From: Mechercharimyces sp. CAU 1602
GTDB lineage: Bacteria > Bacillota > Bacilli > Thermoactinomycetales > JANTPT01
NCBI RefSeq assembly: GCF_024753565.1
Contig: NZ_JANTPT010000001.1
Coordinates: 372,001 to 436,000, forward strand
Reading direction: 5' to 3'
Length of the DNA: 64,000 bases
The notes under the pieces were generated by a model. It did no database searches. It worked only from the letters and a program-made list of their open reading frames with translations, and was not told the origin of the DNA. Shown here piece after piece: positions 26,391 through 34,194 of this stretch. A program made the position numbers and the translations under genes. The first letter of the stretch is position 1. Each line of letters begins with the position of its first letter.

Positions 26391-26446
26391 TAGTGGAGAT
26401 GGGAGTGCCTATGTATTACTTTATTCATGTATGGTAGACACTCCCC
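26391..26446 (-). terminator. Imperfect hairpin between the peptide array and the MFS gene
   Basis: AGTGGAGATGGGAGTG (26391-26406) pairs imperfectly with the CACTCCCCACTCTACT near 26,430. On the - strand it is followed by ATACTTTTAA. It may partly stop transcription leaving the array. The stem has mismatches, so this is tentative. Confidence 0.3.
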
Positions 26447-26484
26447 ACTCTACTACATTAAGCTAGGTTTGAGATCAGATAGTT

Positions 26485-26526
26485 TTAGTCTGGGATAATG
26501 ATAATGATCACCGTGTTGCGTTCCAT
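26485..26526 (-). CDS. Mini-ORF copy 9 of the array (last transcribed), MERNTVIIIIIPD
   Basis: Carries a silent ATC to ATT change in the Ile run; the peptide is unchanged. About 135 bases separate it from the MFS start. Confidence 0.6.
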   Translation of the reverse strand: MERNTVIIIIIPD

Positions 26527-26572
26527 CACGCGTCACCTCCTAAGGTAAGGTAGGGTAAGAGTTAGAAGGTTT

Positions 26573-26614
26573 TTAGTCTGGGATAATGATGATGATCACC
26601 GTGTTGCGTTCCAT
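26573..26614 (-). CDS. Mini-ORF copy 8 of the array, MERNTVIIIIIPD
   Basis: Consensus coding sequence with AGGAGG 9 bases upstream. Confidence 0.6.
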   Translation of the reverse strand: MERNTVIIIIIPD

Positions 26615-26658
26615 CACGCGTCACCTCCTAAGGTAAGGTAGAGGGTAAGTTAGAAGGC

Positions 26659-26700
26659 TTAGTCTGGGATAATGATGATGATCACCGTGTTGCGTTCCAT
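26659..26700 (-). CDS. Mini-ORF copy 7 of the array, MERNTVIIIIIPD
   Basis: Consensus coding sequence. The region before its binding site differs by one base (ACATTAGGAGG), and the CGCGCG variant lies between binding site and ATG. Confidence 0.6.
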   Translation of the reverse strand: MERNTVIIIIIPD

Positions 26701-26745
26701 CGCGCGTCACCTCCTAATGTAAGGTAGGGTAAGTTTAGAAGGTTC

Positions 26746-26787
26746 TTAGTCTGGGATAATGATGATGATCACCGTGTTGCGTTCCAT
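26746..26787 (-). CDS. Mini-ORF copy 6 of the array, MERNTVIIIIIPD
   Basis: Consensus coding sequence with AGGAGG 9 bases upstream. Confidence 0.6.
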   Translation of the reverse strand: MERNTVIIIIIPD

Positions 26788-26830
26788 CACGCGTCACCTC
26801 CTAAGGTAAGGTAGGGTAAGTTAGAAGGTT

Positions 26831-26872
26831 TTAGTCTGGGATAATGATGATGATCACCGTGTTGCGTTCCAT
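26831..26872 (-). CDS. Mini-ORF copy 5 of the array, MERNTVIIIIIPD
   Basis: Consensus coding sequence with AGGAGG 9 bases upstream. Confidence 0.6.
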   Translation of the reverse strand: MERNTVIIIIIPD

Positions 26873-26915
26873 CACGCGTCACCTCCTAAGGTAAGGTAGG
26901 GTAAGTTAGAAGGTC

Positions 26916-26957
26916 TTAGTCTGGGATAATGATGATGATCACCGTGTTGCGTTCCAT
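26916..26957 (-). CDS. Mini-ORF copy 4 of the array, MERNTVIIIIIPD
   Basis: Consensus coding sequence with AGGAGG 9 bases upstream. Confidence 0.6.
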   Translation of the reverse strand: MERNTVIIIIIPD

Positions 26958-27001
26958 CACGCGTCACCTCCTAAGGTAAGGTAGGGTAAGTTAGAAGGTT
27001 C

Positions 27002-27043
27002 TTAGTCCGGGATAATGATGATGATCACCGTGTTGCGTTCCAT
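27002..27043 (-). CDS. Mini-ORF copy 3 of the array, MERNTVIIIIIPD
   Basis: Carries a silent change, CCA to CCG, in the Pro codon. The peptide is unchanged and the AGGAGG spacing is kept. Confidence 0.6.
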   Translation of the reverse strand: MERNTVIIIIIPD

Positions 27044-27087
27044 CGCGCGTCACCTCCTAAGGTAAGGTAGGGTAAGTTAGAAGGTTC

Positions 27088-27129
27088 TTAGTCTGGGATA
27101 ATGATGATGATCACCGTGTTGCGTTCCAT
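27088..27129 (-). CDS. Mini-ORF copy 2 of the array, MERNTVIIIIIPD
   Basis: Identical coding sequence to the consensus, preceded by AGGAGG at the standard 9-base spacing. Confidence 0.6.
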   Translation of the reverse strand: MERNTVIIIIIPD

Positions 27130-27171
27130 CACGCGTCACCTCCTAAGGTAAGGTAGGGTAAGTTAGAAGGC

Positions 27172-27213
27172 TTAGTCTGGGATAATGATGATGATCACCG
27201 TGTTGCGTTCCAT
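27172..27213 (-). CDS. Mini-ORF copy 1 of the array (first transcribed), MERNTVIIIIIPD
   Basis: The start ATG is 9 bases after AGGAGG. It is closest to the secreted 44-residue peptide gene, 44 bases downstream of that gene's stop, with no terminator between. The product is an uncleaved-looking short hydrophobic peptide with an acidic end. Confidence 0.6.
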   Translation of the reverse strand: MERNTVIIIIIPD

Positions 27214-27257
27214 CGCGCGTCACCTCCTAAAATGGGGTAGTGCATGAATGGTGTACC

Positions 27258-27392
27258 TTACTTGATGAAATCAACTGGATCACAAATCGTGATGTCACAA
27301 ACCTCGTCGCTCGGCCCACTCTGGGCGGGGGTGACAGCTATCATGCCAAATACAGCAAGCAGTATCGACAACACAGTTGCAGTATGTTTCAT
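27258..27392 (-). CDS. Small secreted peptide precursor with two cysteines
   Basis: A 44-residue product with a basic start (MKH), a hydrophobic core (LSILLAVFGMIAV) and a likely signal-peptidase site after Thr-Pro-Ala-Gln-Ser. This would leave about 19 residues containing CDITICDPVDFIK, with two Cys that could form a disulphide. The start is ATG 27392 after AAGGAGGTG. It lies 40 bases downstream of the methyltransferase gene and 44 bases upstream of the first mini-ORF. It could be a signalling pro-peptide of Phr type, an antimicrobial peptide or an immunity factor; the sequence does not decide. Confidence 0.65.
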   Translation of the reverse strand: MKHTATVLSILLAVFGMIAVTPAQSGPSDEVCDITICDPVDFIK

Positions 27393-27432
27393 GCTTTCTC
27401 ACCTCCTTATACAGGATCGGTGTAGATAGAGG

Positions 27433-28188
27433 TTATTTTTGACACGTGATCACGATATCGGTCGAATCGGTGGTGTATGGTGAGGAGGAGAAATCCCCAT
27501 ATACTTTTTCAGTATGAAAACCAGCTTGGTGAAGCATCGATACTACCTCAGTTACTGCGAACAACCGCATCCTTGTATTGTAGTGTTGTTTCTCTCCACT
27601 GGAGGAGAGTCGCGTTTCTTGAATGTGAAGCGTACTTGTAATGGGATCCAATCCTTGTTTTCTAAGAACGTAGCCACCATTGCCATCATCAAACCAGACA
27701 AGATGTTGAAAGTTTTTAAGGACATACTCGCGATTTGCAAGATGAAGCAAAAGGGTTCCGCCTGGCTTTAAGCAACTATGCATGGATTTCAACATTTTTA
27801 AGCTATCTTCATCCGACTGGTAAACAATCGAGGTTTCAAGGTTAAGAACGACATCATATTCTCCTGTTCCTTGAAAGAATCGTGCATCCGCTTGGATTAA
27901 GGAAACTTCTTGGTTTTGCTCTTTAATATGTTGTAGATAGTATTCATTAATATCTAAGCCCGTGATGTCATACCCTTCAGCGGTTAAAGGAAGTAAATGT
28001 CTTCCATACCCACAGCAGAAATCTAGTACCTTTGGTTGTGGAGAGAGGCGATTGAGATATTCGGTTAAGAATGTATATTGCCTACGTAACATCAGATTTT
28101 CTAAGTAGTGGTGAGAGTGCATATAGGATGAATCGAAAAATTGTGTCACTTCATTGATAGAATCGGGTTGCTTTGTGTGAATGCTCAT
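27433..28188 (-). CDS. Class I SAM-dependent methyltransferase
   Basis: The 251-residue protein has motif I as VLDFCCGYGRHLLPL near residue 55, an acidic residue at the end of strand 2 (GLDINEYYL), and DVVLNLETSI at motif IV. It transfers a methyl group from SAM to an unknown acceptor. The start is ATG 28188 after AAGGAGG. It heads a run with the secreted peptide, the mini-ORF array, the exporter and the peptidases. Peptide modification is therefore possible, but a small-molecule substrate is equally plausible. Confidence 0.82.
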   Translation of the reverse strand: MSIHTKQPDSINEVTQFFDSSYMHSHHYLENLMLRRQYTFLTEYLNRLSPQPKVLDFCCGYGRHLLPLTAEGYDITGLDINEYYLQHIKEQNQEVSLIQADARFFQGTGEYDVVLNLETSIVYQSDEDSLKMLKSMHSCLKPGGTLLLHLANREYVLKNFQHLVWFDDGNGGYVLRKQGLDPITSTLHIQETRLSSSGEKQHYNTRMRLFAVTEVVSMLHQAGFHTEKVYGDFSSSPYTTDSTDIVITCQK

Positions 28189-28341
28189 AGTTTGTTCCTC
28201 CTTCGATTCGGTGTGCTTCTCTTTAATAACACTATAATGGGGATCGTTTGTTAAAAAAAAGAAGTAAATTCAACTCAAATTTTTTTGTTGTTTTTATCTG
28301 AATTTCGCTTGAAGTTTTACTATGATAGTAGAAAAGAAAAA

Positions 28342-28386
28342 CACCTCATGCGTAACCGTCCGTATTAGACGGTTACGCATGAGGTG
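28342..28386 (-). terminator. Strong terminator after the 54-residue peptide gene
   Basis: A perfect 19-bp stem (28342-28360 with 28368-28386) with a 7-base loop. On the - strand it is followed by TTTTTCTTTTC. It isolates the methyltransferase run from the genes to its right. The 28,189-28,341 gap otherwise shows only a weak -10-like TATAGT. Confidence 0.88.
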
Positions 28387-28403
28387 CGTCAGGAAGAGGT
28401 GAT

Positions 28404-28568
28404 TTAGAAGGGGCCTGGATCCTCAGAACCATTAGGATTTTCAGATGATGCAACAGTGTGGAGTGCGGAGATTTGAATACTTTTCGAAGGAGTTAATTCT
28501 GCTACAAAGCAAGTGGTTAGCAGTGAGAAGGATATGGTTGTCAATAAAATATGAGTCACTCTGTACAT
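28404..28568 (-). CDS. Small secreted peptide precursor (possible signalling peptide)
   Basis: A 54-residue product with a hydrophobic export signal (THILLTTISFSLLTTCFVA) followed by a hydrophilic tail ending NPNGSEDPGPF. The start is ATG 28568 after AGGAGGTAATCCT; an upstream extension of the frame has no binding site. The layout matches Phr/PapR-like pro-peptides, whose C-terminal residues become the signal. A HTH-TPR regulator is encoded about 1 kb away in the opposite direction. The Cys in the hydrophobic region might instead suggest a lipoprotein, but the lipobox context is poor. Confidence 0.6.
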   Translation of the reverse strand: MYRVTHILLTTISFSLLTTCFVAELTPSKSIQISALHTVASSENPNGSEDPGPF

Positions 28569-28638
28569 AGGATTACCTCCTGTTAATATAAGTAAAGTGC
28601 TTGCTACTAGCGAAATGCAACTCACTGATACTGAAACG

Positions 28639-29274
28639 TTAAAGTCCCACACTCTCTTTAAACCAATGCGAGGCGATGATAGGGGAAAGAAAATAGTCCG
28701 GTTGACTGTCTAGATGAAAGGCAGTGATTAAATATTTTTCATCTAAGCCTCCATGGAGCTGGAGCAAATGAGTGACGCGCAACACGATTTCATCCAATTC
28801 TGTTCGAATGTGATTCCAATCTGGTGTACTAGATGGAAGCATCAACGCGTACCCGATAGCGAGATCAGAGTGAATGTCATAGGTGTGTTTGAAGAGCGAG
28901 AGATCACTTTCCTCTTCATTTTCAATATTCTTAATAAAGTGAAAGTACTCATCATGTACATAGAAAGTGTAAATACCGGAATGGTTAAAACCAGAGACCA
29001 AAGTGGGATCTAACATAATCAAGGTTGGAAAAATATACTTTGTAGTAAATCCGTTATAAAAAGCCTCATATAAAATTTGTGCTAAGGTATTTTTGTGGAT
29101 CATGTAGGATCTGCGTCGGGATGAATACTGAGTGGAAACATCCTTTTCGATCGTGAAGCTTACATTTTTTTGCTTCTTATTTATATCCGCATTTAGTTGG
29201 AAAATGGGCTTTCGCAAGATGTCCGATCTGGGGTCAGGATCTCTTGCTAGTTCTACGATCGGTCTTTTCTTCAA
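28639..29274 (-). CDS. Hypothetical protein
   Basis: A 211-residue soluble protein of mixed composition with no recognised motif. The N-terminus is basic, and the centre carries aromatic-rich strands (IYTFYVHDEYFHF). The start is TTG 29274, after AAAGGAGGG. The 54-residue peptide gene lies 70 bases downstream with no terminator between them, so the two are probably co-transcribed. It is divergent from the HTH-TPR regulator. Confidence 0.6.
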   Translation of the reverse strand: MKKRPIVELARDPDPRSDILRKPIFQLNADINKKQKNVSFTIEKDVSTQYSSRRRSYMIHKNTLAQILYEAFYNGFTTKYIFPTLIMLDPTLVSGFNHSGIYTFYVHDEYFHFIKNIENEEESDLSLFKHTYDIHSDLAIGYALMLPSSTPDWNHIRTELDEIVLRVTHLLQLHGGLDEKYLITAFHLDSQPDYFLSPIIASHWFKESVGL

Positions 29275-29645
29275 CGTCCACCCTCCTTTACGTAACGTAC
29301 CTTGATAACATTACCTTGTTGTTGTATATAATGTATCTGTTTAACTGCGTTAAAAACAATAAGTAAAGTGTGCCCGTTTTTTTGTGCACTTTTCTGCTCT
29401 TTTTCAGGTTCAATTTAACATCAGTTTAGGTGTGGCATGATCTAGTACTTTATTTTAATTGGCGAGACTACATTCTTTTATCAGTTGGATTATTGCGAAA
29501 GTCTCGATAAGCATGATAAATTAGAAGTAGGGGGAACGGCTTCGTAAATATAATATCGACAAAAAAGAAGCTGTGATTGTGGTGTGAGTGTGGATTGGCA
29601 ACGTTGATGATTGCATTTCCACTACAGCAGGATAGGGGTAATCAT
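29275..29645. promoter_or_regulatory. 371-base divergent regulatory region
   Basis: No gene is supported here. It holds A/T-rich promoter-like sequence (TATATAATG near 29,325) and an imperfect palindrome AAAGTGTGC / GTGCACTTT near 29,368. An inverted repeat, CGAGACT / AGTCTCG, lies around 29,463-29,510. It separates the hypothetical-peptide operon from the HTH-TPR gene, so it is the likely site of regulator binding. Confidence 0.4.
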
Positions 29646-30965
29646 ATGGATATAGGAGAAAAGATTAGACAGTTGCGGCTTCATAAAAAGCTGACTCAGA
29701 GGGAGCTAGTCGAGGGGATTTCTTCTATTACATATTTAAGTAGAATTGAAACAGGTGATATTAACCCTTCACTCTCTTTTCTGGAAGAGATATCGGGCCG
29801 ATTGGATGTACAGGCTGCGGATTTACTGGATAAAGATAATAGTGATGCTGCAGAACGAATTTTACACATCAGTGAAAGGTATCGCTGCAAACAAACGTTG
29901 ACAGAAGCAGATCTCTCTTTTCTAAATTTACATACATCAGAGATGCATTCGACGGAAACATACGTGAAGATGTATACGACGTTGATTCGATACTATTTAG
30001 ATCAAGAAAAAGATGTAGAGACATCAGAACAGTACTATGTACAGTCTCGTCACTTTGTCCCACTCACAGTTCCAGACGAATTAGCGACAGACTACTATTT
30101 CTATTATATTTCATGTGGAAATCTATTTTATCTAAAACAAGACTACATTAAAGCCAACCATTATTACTGTCTGGCGGAACAGTTTTCTAACCATGTGGAC
30201 GATGCTATTGCTCAGGCAAAATTGTACCTTAATATCAGTCTAGTGAAGAAAGAAATGATGGAAGATAAATATATTAGTCTTGTCTATGCACAAAAAGCAT
30301 ATGAAATATTTAGAGAGAAGCAGGAAGAGCATATGATGATTAACACGTTAATCATCATGGGAGTATTGTTCCACTTGACCAAAAACTATAAGAAATCACT
30401 TAATATTTTGCATGAAGCGATGCAACAAACACCAGCTGATGACAAGTTATCTCTTGGCTTGATCTTATATAATTTTGGACGCGTATACGTGGGAGAAAAG
30501 GAGTTTTCCAAGGCTATTGAACACTTCCAACTGTCCATCGAACGCTATCGTGAGTGTGGAGAGGAACACCGAATCACTTACCCTTACTTACGTCTGATCG
30601 AAGTATACACAGAGCTGAAAGATTGGAATCAAGTAGAATCTTATCTAGGTAAAGCGATGCAGGGACTTGATTCTAAAAACATGAGTTATATGCACTTAAA
30701 GTTACTATCGATTCAAGCACGATTCTTTTTATTACGTGGTAATGAGAATAGATATGAGCGTGAGATGCAAAAGATTATTGAGTCGGGAGCGATAGAAGGA
30801 CATCTCAAGCTCTCTATTCAATTGGCGTCCCAACTGGCCCATCACTACTATGAGAAACGCGCCTACAAGAAGTCGGCCAACTATTTTAAGTTAGTATCTG
30901 ATTATAACGATCAACTAACTAAGTTAATGATCAATAATGACGAAGCAACGATTTGGGAGTTTTGA
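29646..30965 (+). CDS. HTH-TPR transcriptional regulator (RRNPP-like)
   Basis: The 439-residue protein has an N-terminal Xre-type helix-turn-helix (KIRQLRLHKKLTQRELVEG, residues 5-60). About eight helical repeats of TPR type follow (for example LYNFGRVYVGEKEFSKAIEHF). This is the layout of PlcR, NprR and related regulators that bind exported-and-reimported oligopeptides. The start is ATG 29646 after ATAGGGG; a longer frame from 29,577 adds residues before the HTH and lacks a binding site. The secreted peptide gene at 28,404 is a candidate partner. Confidence 0.82.
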   Translation: MDIGEKIRQLRLHKKLTQRELVEGISSITYLSRIETGDINPSLSFLEEISGRLDVQAADLLDKDNSDAAERILHISERYRCKQTLTEADLSFLNLHTSEMHSTETYVKMYTTLIRYYLDQEKDVETSEQYYVQSRHFVPLTVPDELATDYYFYYISCGNLFYLKQDYIKANHYYCLAEQFSNHVDDAIAQAKLYLNISLVKKEMMEDKYISLVYAQKAYEIFREKQEEHMMINTLIIMGVLFHLTKNYKKSLNILHEAMQQTPADDKLSLGLILYNFGRVYVGEKEFSKAIEHFQLSIERYRECGEEHRITYPYLRLIEVYTELKDWNQVESYLGKAMQGLDSKNMSYMHLKLLSIQARFFLLRGNENRYEREMQKIIESGAIEGHLKLSIQLASQLAHHYYEKRAYKKSANYFKLVSDYNDQLTKLMINNDEATIWEF

Positions 30966-30993
30966 AGAAATCCTTTATCCTAGGCATACATTA

Positions 30994-31029
30994 ATCAGAG
31001 CCGTCCACTTGAAGGAGGACGGCTCTGAT
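30994..31029. terminator. Terminator between convergent genes
   Basis: A perfect 13-bp stem (ATCAGAGCCGTCC and complement) with a 10-base loop, between the HTH-TPR gene and the convergent dehydrogenase. Confidence 0.75.
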
Positions 31030-31032
31030 TTG

Positions 31033-32208
31033 TTATAAACTCATGCGCAAGATCTCTTTCACATCGGCTTGTGTACATTTGACAAAGCGACCTACTGTTT
31101 CGGAAGGGGTTGCTTTTTGTGCCATAATCTCTAGTTGAGAATCGTCAATATTATAGTCTGCGAGACGGCTGGGTGCACCAATCTCCTTCCAGAATGCACG
31201 TAAGCGTTCGAGTCCTTCTTCAGCAATTTCGCGATCGCTTTTGTCTGCTGGATCAACATCAAACACGCGAATGGCTAGTTGTTTCATTTTTGGTGCGGTT
31301 TTATCTAAATTGAAGCGGATCCAATTAGGGAAGATGATTGCCAGCCCACCTCCGTGGGGGATATCGTATACAGCAGAAACAGCGTGTTCGATACCGTGGG
31401 TGGCCCAATCTCCATTCATTCCTTGGTTTATGACACCATTGAGTGCCATCGTGCCACAGAAGAGAAGGGTTTCACGTGCCTCGTAGTTCTCTAAATCAGC
31501 TAAAATAGTGGGAGATATTTCCATCACTGTTTTAAGTAAAGACTCGACCATGCGCTCATTATATGGCGTATTGGGAGATGCACTAAAATAATGCTCGAGT
31601 GCATGTGACATCATATCCACAATACCGTAGATCGTTTGGTTTTTTGGGACGCTTATCGTATGAGTTGGATCGAGGATAGAAAATTGAGGATAAACACATG
31701 GCGCACCCCAGCCGATCTTTTCTTTCGTCTCCCAGTTAGTAATAACTGAGCCTGGGTTCATCTCCGATCCGGTTGCAGCTAGTGTAAGTACAGTTCCGAA
31801 GGGGAGGGCACTTTTAGCCTCTGCTTTTTTCGTTATAATATCCCAAACATCACCATCGTAATGAGAACCAGCGGCAATTGCTTTAGTGGCATCGATGACA
31901 CTTCCACCGCCGATAGCGAGGATGAAGTTAATGTTATGTTTATGACATAGCTCTACTCCTTTGTGTACCGAAGAGAGGCGGGGATTAGGTTCGATACCAG
32001 AGAGCTCAGTAACTTCTGCTCCGATGTCCGCCAGATAACGGAGAGTACGTTCATAAATACCATTACGCTTGATACTGCCGCCGCCATATACGAGTAACAC
32101 ACGTTTACCAAAACGCGGGATTTCCTCTTTGATGCTAGAAAGTGTATCTTTACCAAATATCAATTTGGTTGGATTATGAAATGTAAAGTTGTCCATGTTA
32201 GGTGCCAC
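31033..32208 (-). CDS. Iron-containing alcohol dehydrogenase (butanol dehydrogenase type)
   Basis: The 391-residue protein resembles the YugJ/BdhA group: the NAD(P)-binding [12 protein letters not shown], the [11 protein letters not shown] motif and the metal-binding His residues in [10 protein letters not shown] and [20 protein letters not shown]. It interconverts aldehydes and alcohols with NAD(P)H, probably in fermentative or detoxification metabolism. It is of full length and stands alone between terminators. The start is ATG 32208; the spacing from AAAGGAGTG to that ATG is normal. Confidence 0.92.
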   Translation of the reverse strand: MAPNMDNFTFHNPTKLIFGKDTLSSIKEEIPRFGKRVLLVYGGGSIKRNGIYERTLRYLADIGAEVTELSGIEPNPRLSSVHKGVELCHKHNINFILAIGGGSVIDATKAIAAGSHYDGDVWDIITKKAEAKSALPFGTVLTLAATGSEMNPGSVITNWETKEKIGWGAPCVYPQFSILDPTHTISVPKNQTIYGIVDMMSHALEHYFSASPNTPYNERMVESLLKTVMEISPTILADLENYEARETLLFCGTMALNGVINQGMNGDWATHGIEHAVSAVYDIPHGGGLAIIFPNWIRFNLDKTAPKMKQLAIRVFDVDPADKSDREIAEEGLERLRAFWKEIGAPSRLADYNIDDSQLEIMAQKATPSETVGRFVKCTQADVKEILRMSL

Positions 32209-32450
32209 TCCTTTAGTCGTTCATTGATATGCATAATATAGGGGGAGTAATACCCTTAAAAGAGCATACCATAAACATATCTTATCATTTCTATTGTAAG
32301 AGAATATATCCGTTTAGAATAAAAGTTAGATGGCTGTAGTAAATGGAGCGTAATCTGCTTTCATTGCCAGAATGGTATTCTTCAGATATTTGGATTCTAA
32401 GTTATGATAAAGTATTAGTGGCGGAAGCTCTTCACTTTTCATAAAAAAAG

Positions 32451-32475
32451 AGGGTTATCGGTTTTCCGATACCCT
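32451..32475 (-). terminator. Terminator of the quinone-reductase-like gene
   Basis: AGGGT(T)ATCGG pairs with CCGATACCCT around a TTTT loop with one bulge. On the - strand it is followed by CTCTTTTTTT. Confidence 0.7.
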
Positions 32476-32488
32476 GAATGTAGATAGG

Positions 32489-33496
32489 TTAAGAAGTCTC
32501 TACCGTGATAATCACTTTCCCTTTTGCGCGCTTAGATTCTACATGTTCGATGGCTGCTTGCGCTTGTGAAAGGGGATAGGTGCGGTCAATAACCGGGCGA
32601 ATGATTCCTCCTTCAATGAGTGCAGTAATTTGGCTGAGCTGCTCTCCATTAGGTTTCATCCCTAACCAGTGATAAGGGATTCCATACTGTTTGGCGGTCT
32701 TTCTAATTTTTTTGGACGCTAACGAAAATAACATTTTGGGTAGAAAGCCAAGTCCATACGCGATTGCTCCTTCTTTTGTAGGAGGACCAGATACTGAAAC
32801 TAATTTTCCGTCTGGCTTTAAAACGCGAAAGGATCGCTCTAAGGTGTCGCCGCCTACGGTATCAAACACTGCATCGTAGTGGTCGATCACATCTTCAAAT
32901 GATTCTGTTTTATAGTTGATGAAAAGATCTGCACCCATCTCTTTTACTAAGGCTTCCCCGTTTTCACTTGCTGTCGTAGCTACGAATGCACCAATATGTT
33001 TGGCAAGTTGAATGGCGAAGGTTCCTACCCCGCCTGCCCCTGCATGAATCAATATTTTTTGCCCTTTCTTCAGCTGCAATATATCATTTAATGCTTGCCA
33101 TGCGGTTAATCCAACGAGTGGAATGGCAGCTGCTTCTTCCATCGTAAGATTTTGTGGGGTTAACGCGAGATCATGTTGATGGATGGCAATATATTGAGCG
33201 AATGTGCCGATTCTGTTTGGGTTAGGCCGACCGTATACCTTGTCTCCGACCTTAAATTTGCTTACATTGGGGCCGATTTTCTCCACTATCCCAGCCATAT
33301 CATTACCTAGGATGAGAGGAAATGTATTTTTAAAGGCAAGTCGAAAATTCCCATTTCGAACAAGATAGTCAATGGGATTGACACTGGCTGCGGAAATGCG
33401 AACGAGCACATCATCATCGCCGATCGATGGTGTTGGCAGTTCAGTTAGTTGCAGTTGTTGATCCGCTCCATATTTTTCTACAGTCATTGCTTTCAT
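32489..33496 (-). CDS. MDR-family NADP-dependent alcohol dehydrogenase / quinone reductase
   Basis: The 335-residue protein has the GroES-like N-domain (NPIDYLVRNG, LGNDMAGIV) and a Rossmann domain with HAGAGGVGTFAIQLAKH. It lacks the structural zinc cysteines, as in quinone oxidoreductases and enoyl reductases. The true start is the ATG at 33496. The upstream ATG, at 33514, overlaps the binding site GAAAGGTG. It is divergent from a MarR regulator gene 171 bases away, a common pairing in which the regulator responds to electrophiles or quinones. Confidence 0.9.
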   Translation of the reverse strand: MKAMTVEKYGADQQLQLTELPTPSIGDDDVLVRISAASVNPIDYLVRNGNFRLAFKNTFPLILGNDMAGIVEKIGPNVSKFKVGDKVYGRPNPNRIGTFAQYIAIHQHDLALTPQNLTMEEAAAIPLVGLTAWQALNDILQLKKGQKILIHAGAGGVGTFAIQLAKHIGAFVATTASENGEALVKEMGADLFINYKTESFEDVIDHYDAVFDTVGGDTLERSFRVLKPDGKLVSVSGPPTKEGAIAYGLGFLPKMLFSLASKKIRKTAKQYGIPYHWLGMKPNGEQLSQITALIEGGIIRPVIDRTYPLSQAQAAIEHVESKRAKGKVIITVETS

Positions 33497-33667
33497 TTTA
33501 CACACACCTTTCAATTTGTCATAAACAAATCAAATCAAGTTGATCATAAGAGTAAGCTTAACAAACCTTTATTTAGTTGTCAAATGATAATTGTAAAAAT
33601 AAAATTATATATATACAGTTGTTTTTTGATAACTATAATGATAAATTTTATTACTGAGGTGGTTATC

Positions 33668-34090
33668 TTGAACCGCAAACAAACATTTACGCAATTTATT
33701 GCTTTGTCTTCAGAAGTTAATCAGCTATCGATCGATTTATGCCGAGGATCGGAACACCAGTTTACGACGTGTCAATACAACCTCTTAAAATATTTGAAGT
33801 TTAATCAACCAGTTGCTGTTAGTGAAATTTGCGATTATCTTAAAATCTCCTTACCTAATGCAAGCCGCGAATTAAAAAAGCTACAAGAGCAAGATTTAAT
33901 TCAAAAGAACCCTTCTCGTGAAGATAGGAGAAAGGTTTATATTAATCTTTCAGAAAAGGGAGATCGTCTCGTCACTGACTATTTCACCGCTTTAGAAACA
34001 CAGTTCTTAGATAGAATTAAGGGTATCTCAGAAGATGATATAGAAGAGATTAATCAAGCTTTGGCTGTTTTGTTATCGAAGTTGTTCTAG
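33668..34090 (+). CDS. MarR family transcriptional regulator
   Basis: The 140-residue protein carries the winged helix of the MarR family: VSEICDYLKISLPNASRELKKLQEQDLIQKNPSREDRRKV region, with the DxRxxK wing (EDRRKV). It starts at TTG 33668 after GAGGTGG. It is divergent from the quinone-reductase-like gene and probably regulates it. Longer readings from upstream have no binding site. Confidence 0.87.
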   Translation: MNRKQTFTQFIALSSEVNQLSIDLCRGSEHQFTTCQYNLLKYLKFNQPVAVSEICDYLKISLPNASRELKKLQEQDLIQKNPSREDRRKVYINLSEKGDRLVTDYFTALETQFLDRIKGISEDDIEEINQALAVLLSKLF

Positions 34091-34133
34091 TTCCGCTGGG
34101 TACAACATCAGGGGTACTATTAAATACGAGATC

Positions 34134-34194
34134 ATAATAAGAAAAAGAACATGCTGACGAACCACCCTTGTCAGGATGTTCTTTTTCTTATTAT
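34134..34194. terminator. Long near-perfect terminator hairpin
   Basis: A 25-bp stem with one mismatch (34134-34158 with 34170-34194). Outer A/T runs give T-tracts on both strands. It ends the marR transcript. Confidence 0.82.

Larger units (their letters stand above)
26485..27230 (-). repeat. Nine tandem 84-88 bp repeats, each with a ribosome binding site and a 13-codon ORF
   Basis: Unit starts are 26485, 26573, 26659, 26746, 26831, 26916, 27002, 27088 and 27172, so spacings are 88, 86, 87, 85, 85, 86, 86 and 84. Read on the - strand each unit holds AGGAGGTGACGCGTG or a one-base variant, then ATG and twelve more sense codons, then TAA, and a pyrimidine-rich linker with CTTACC repeats. Length changes fall only in the linker. 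Within the 42-base ORFs only two substitutions occur across the nine copies, and both are third-position and silent. That pattern argues for selection on translation. Confidence 0.95.

Noticed and set aside
26485-27230. CRISPR array
   Set aside because: The repeats are contiguous 84-88 bp units with no unique spacers, no cas genes are nearby, and each unit carries a binding site and ORF.
26485-27230. Leader peptide or attenuator series for the MFS gene
   Set aside because: Nine copies with no regularly placed terminator or antiterminator, and silent-only variation, do not fit attenuation. Ile-codon sensing is conceivable, but a single leader would suffice.
27240-27429. Two + strand ORFs of about 61 codons
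   Set aside because: They are the reverse of the 44-residue secreted peptide gene and lack binding sites.
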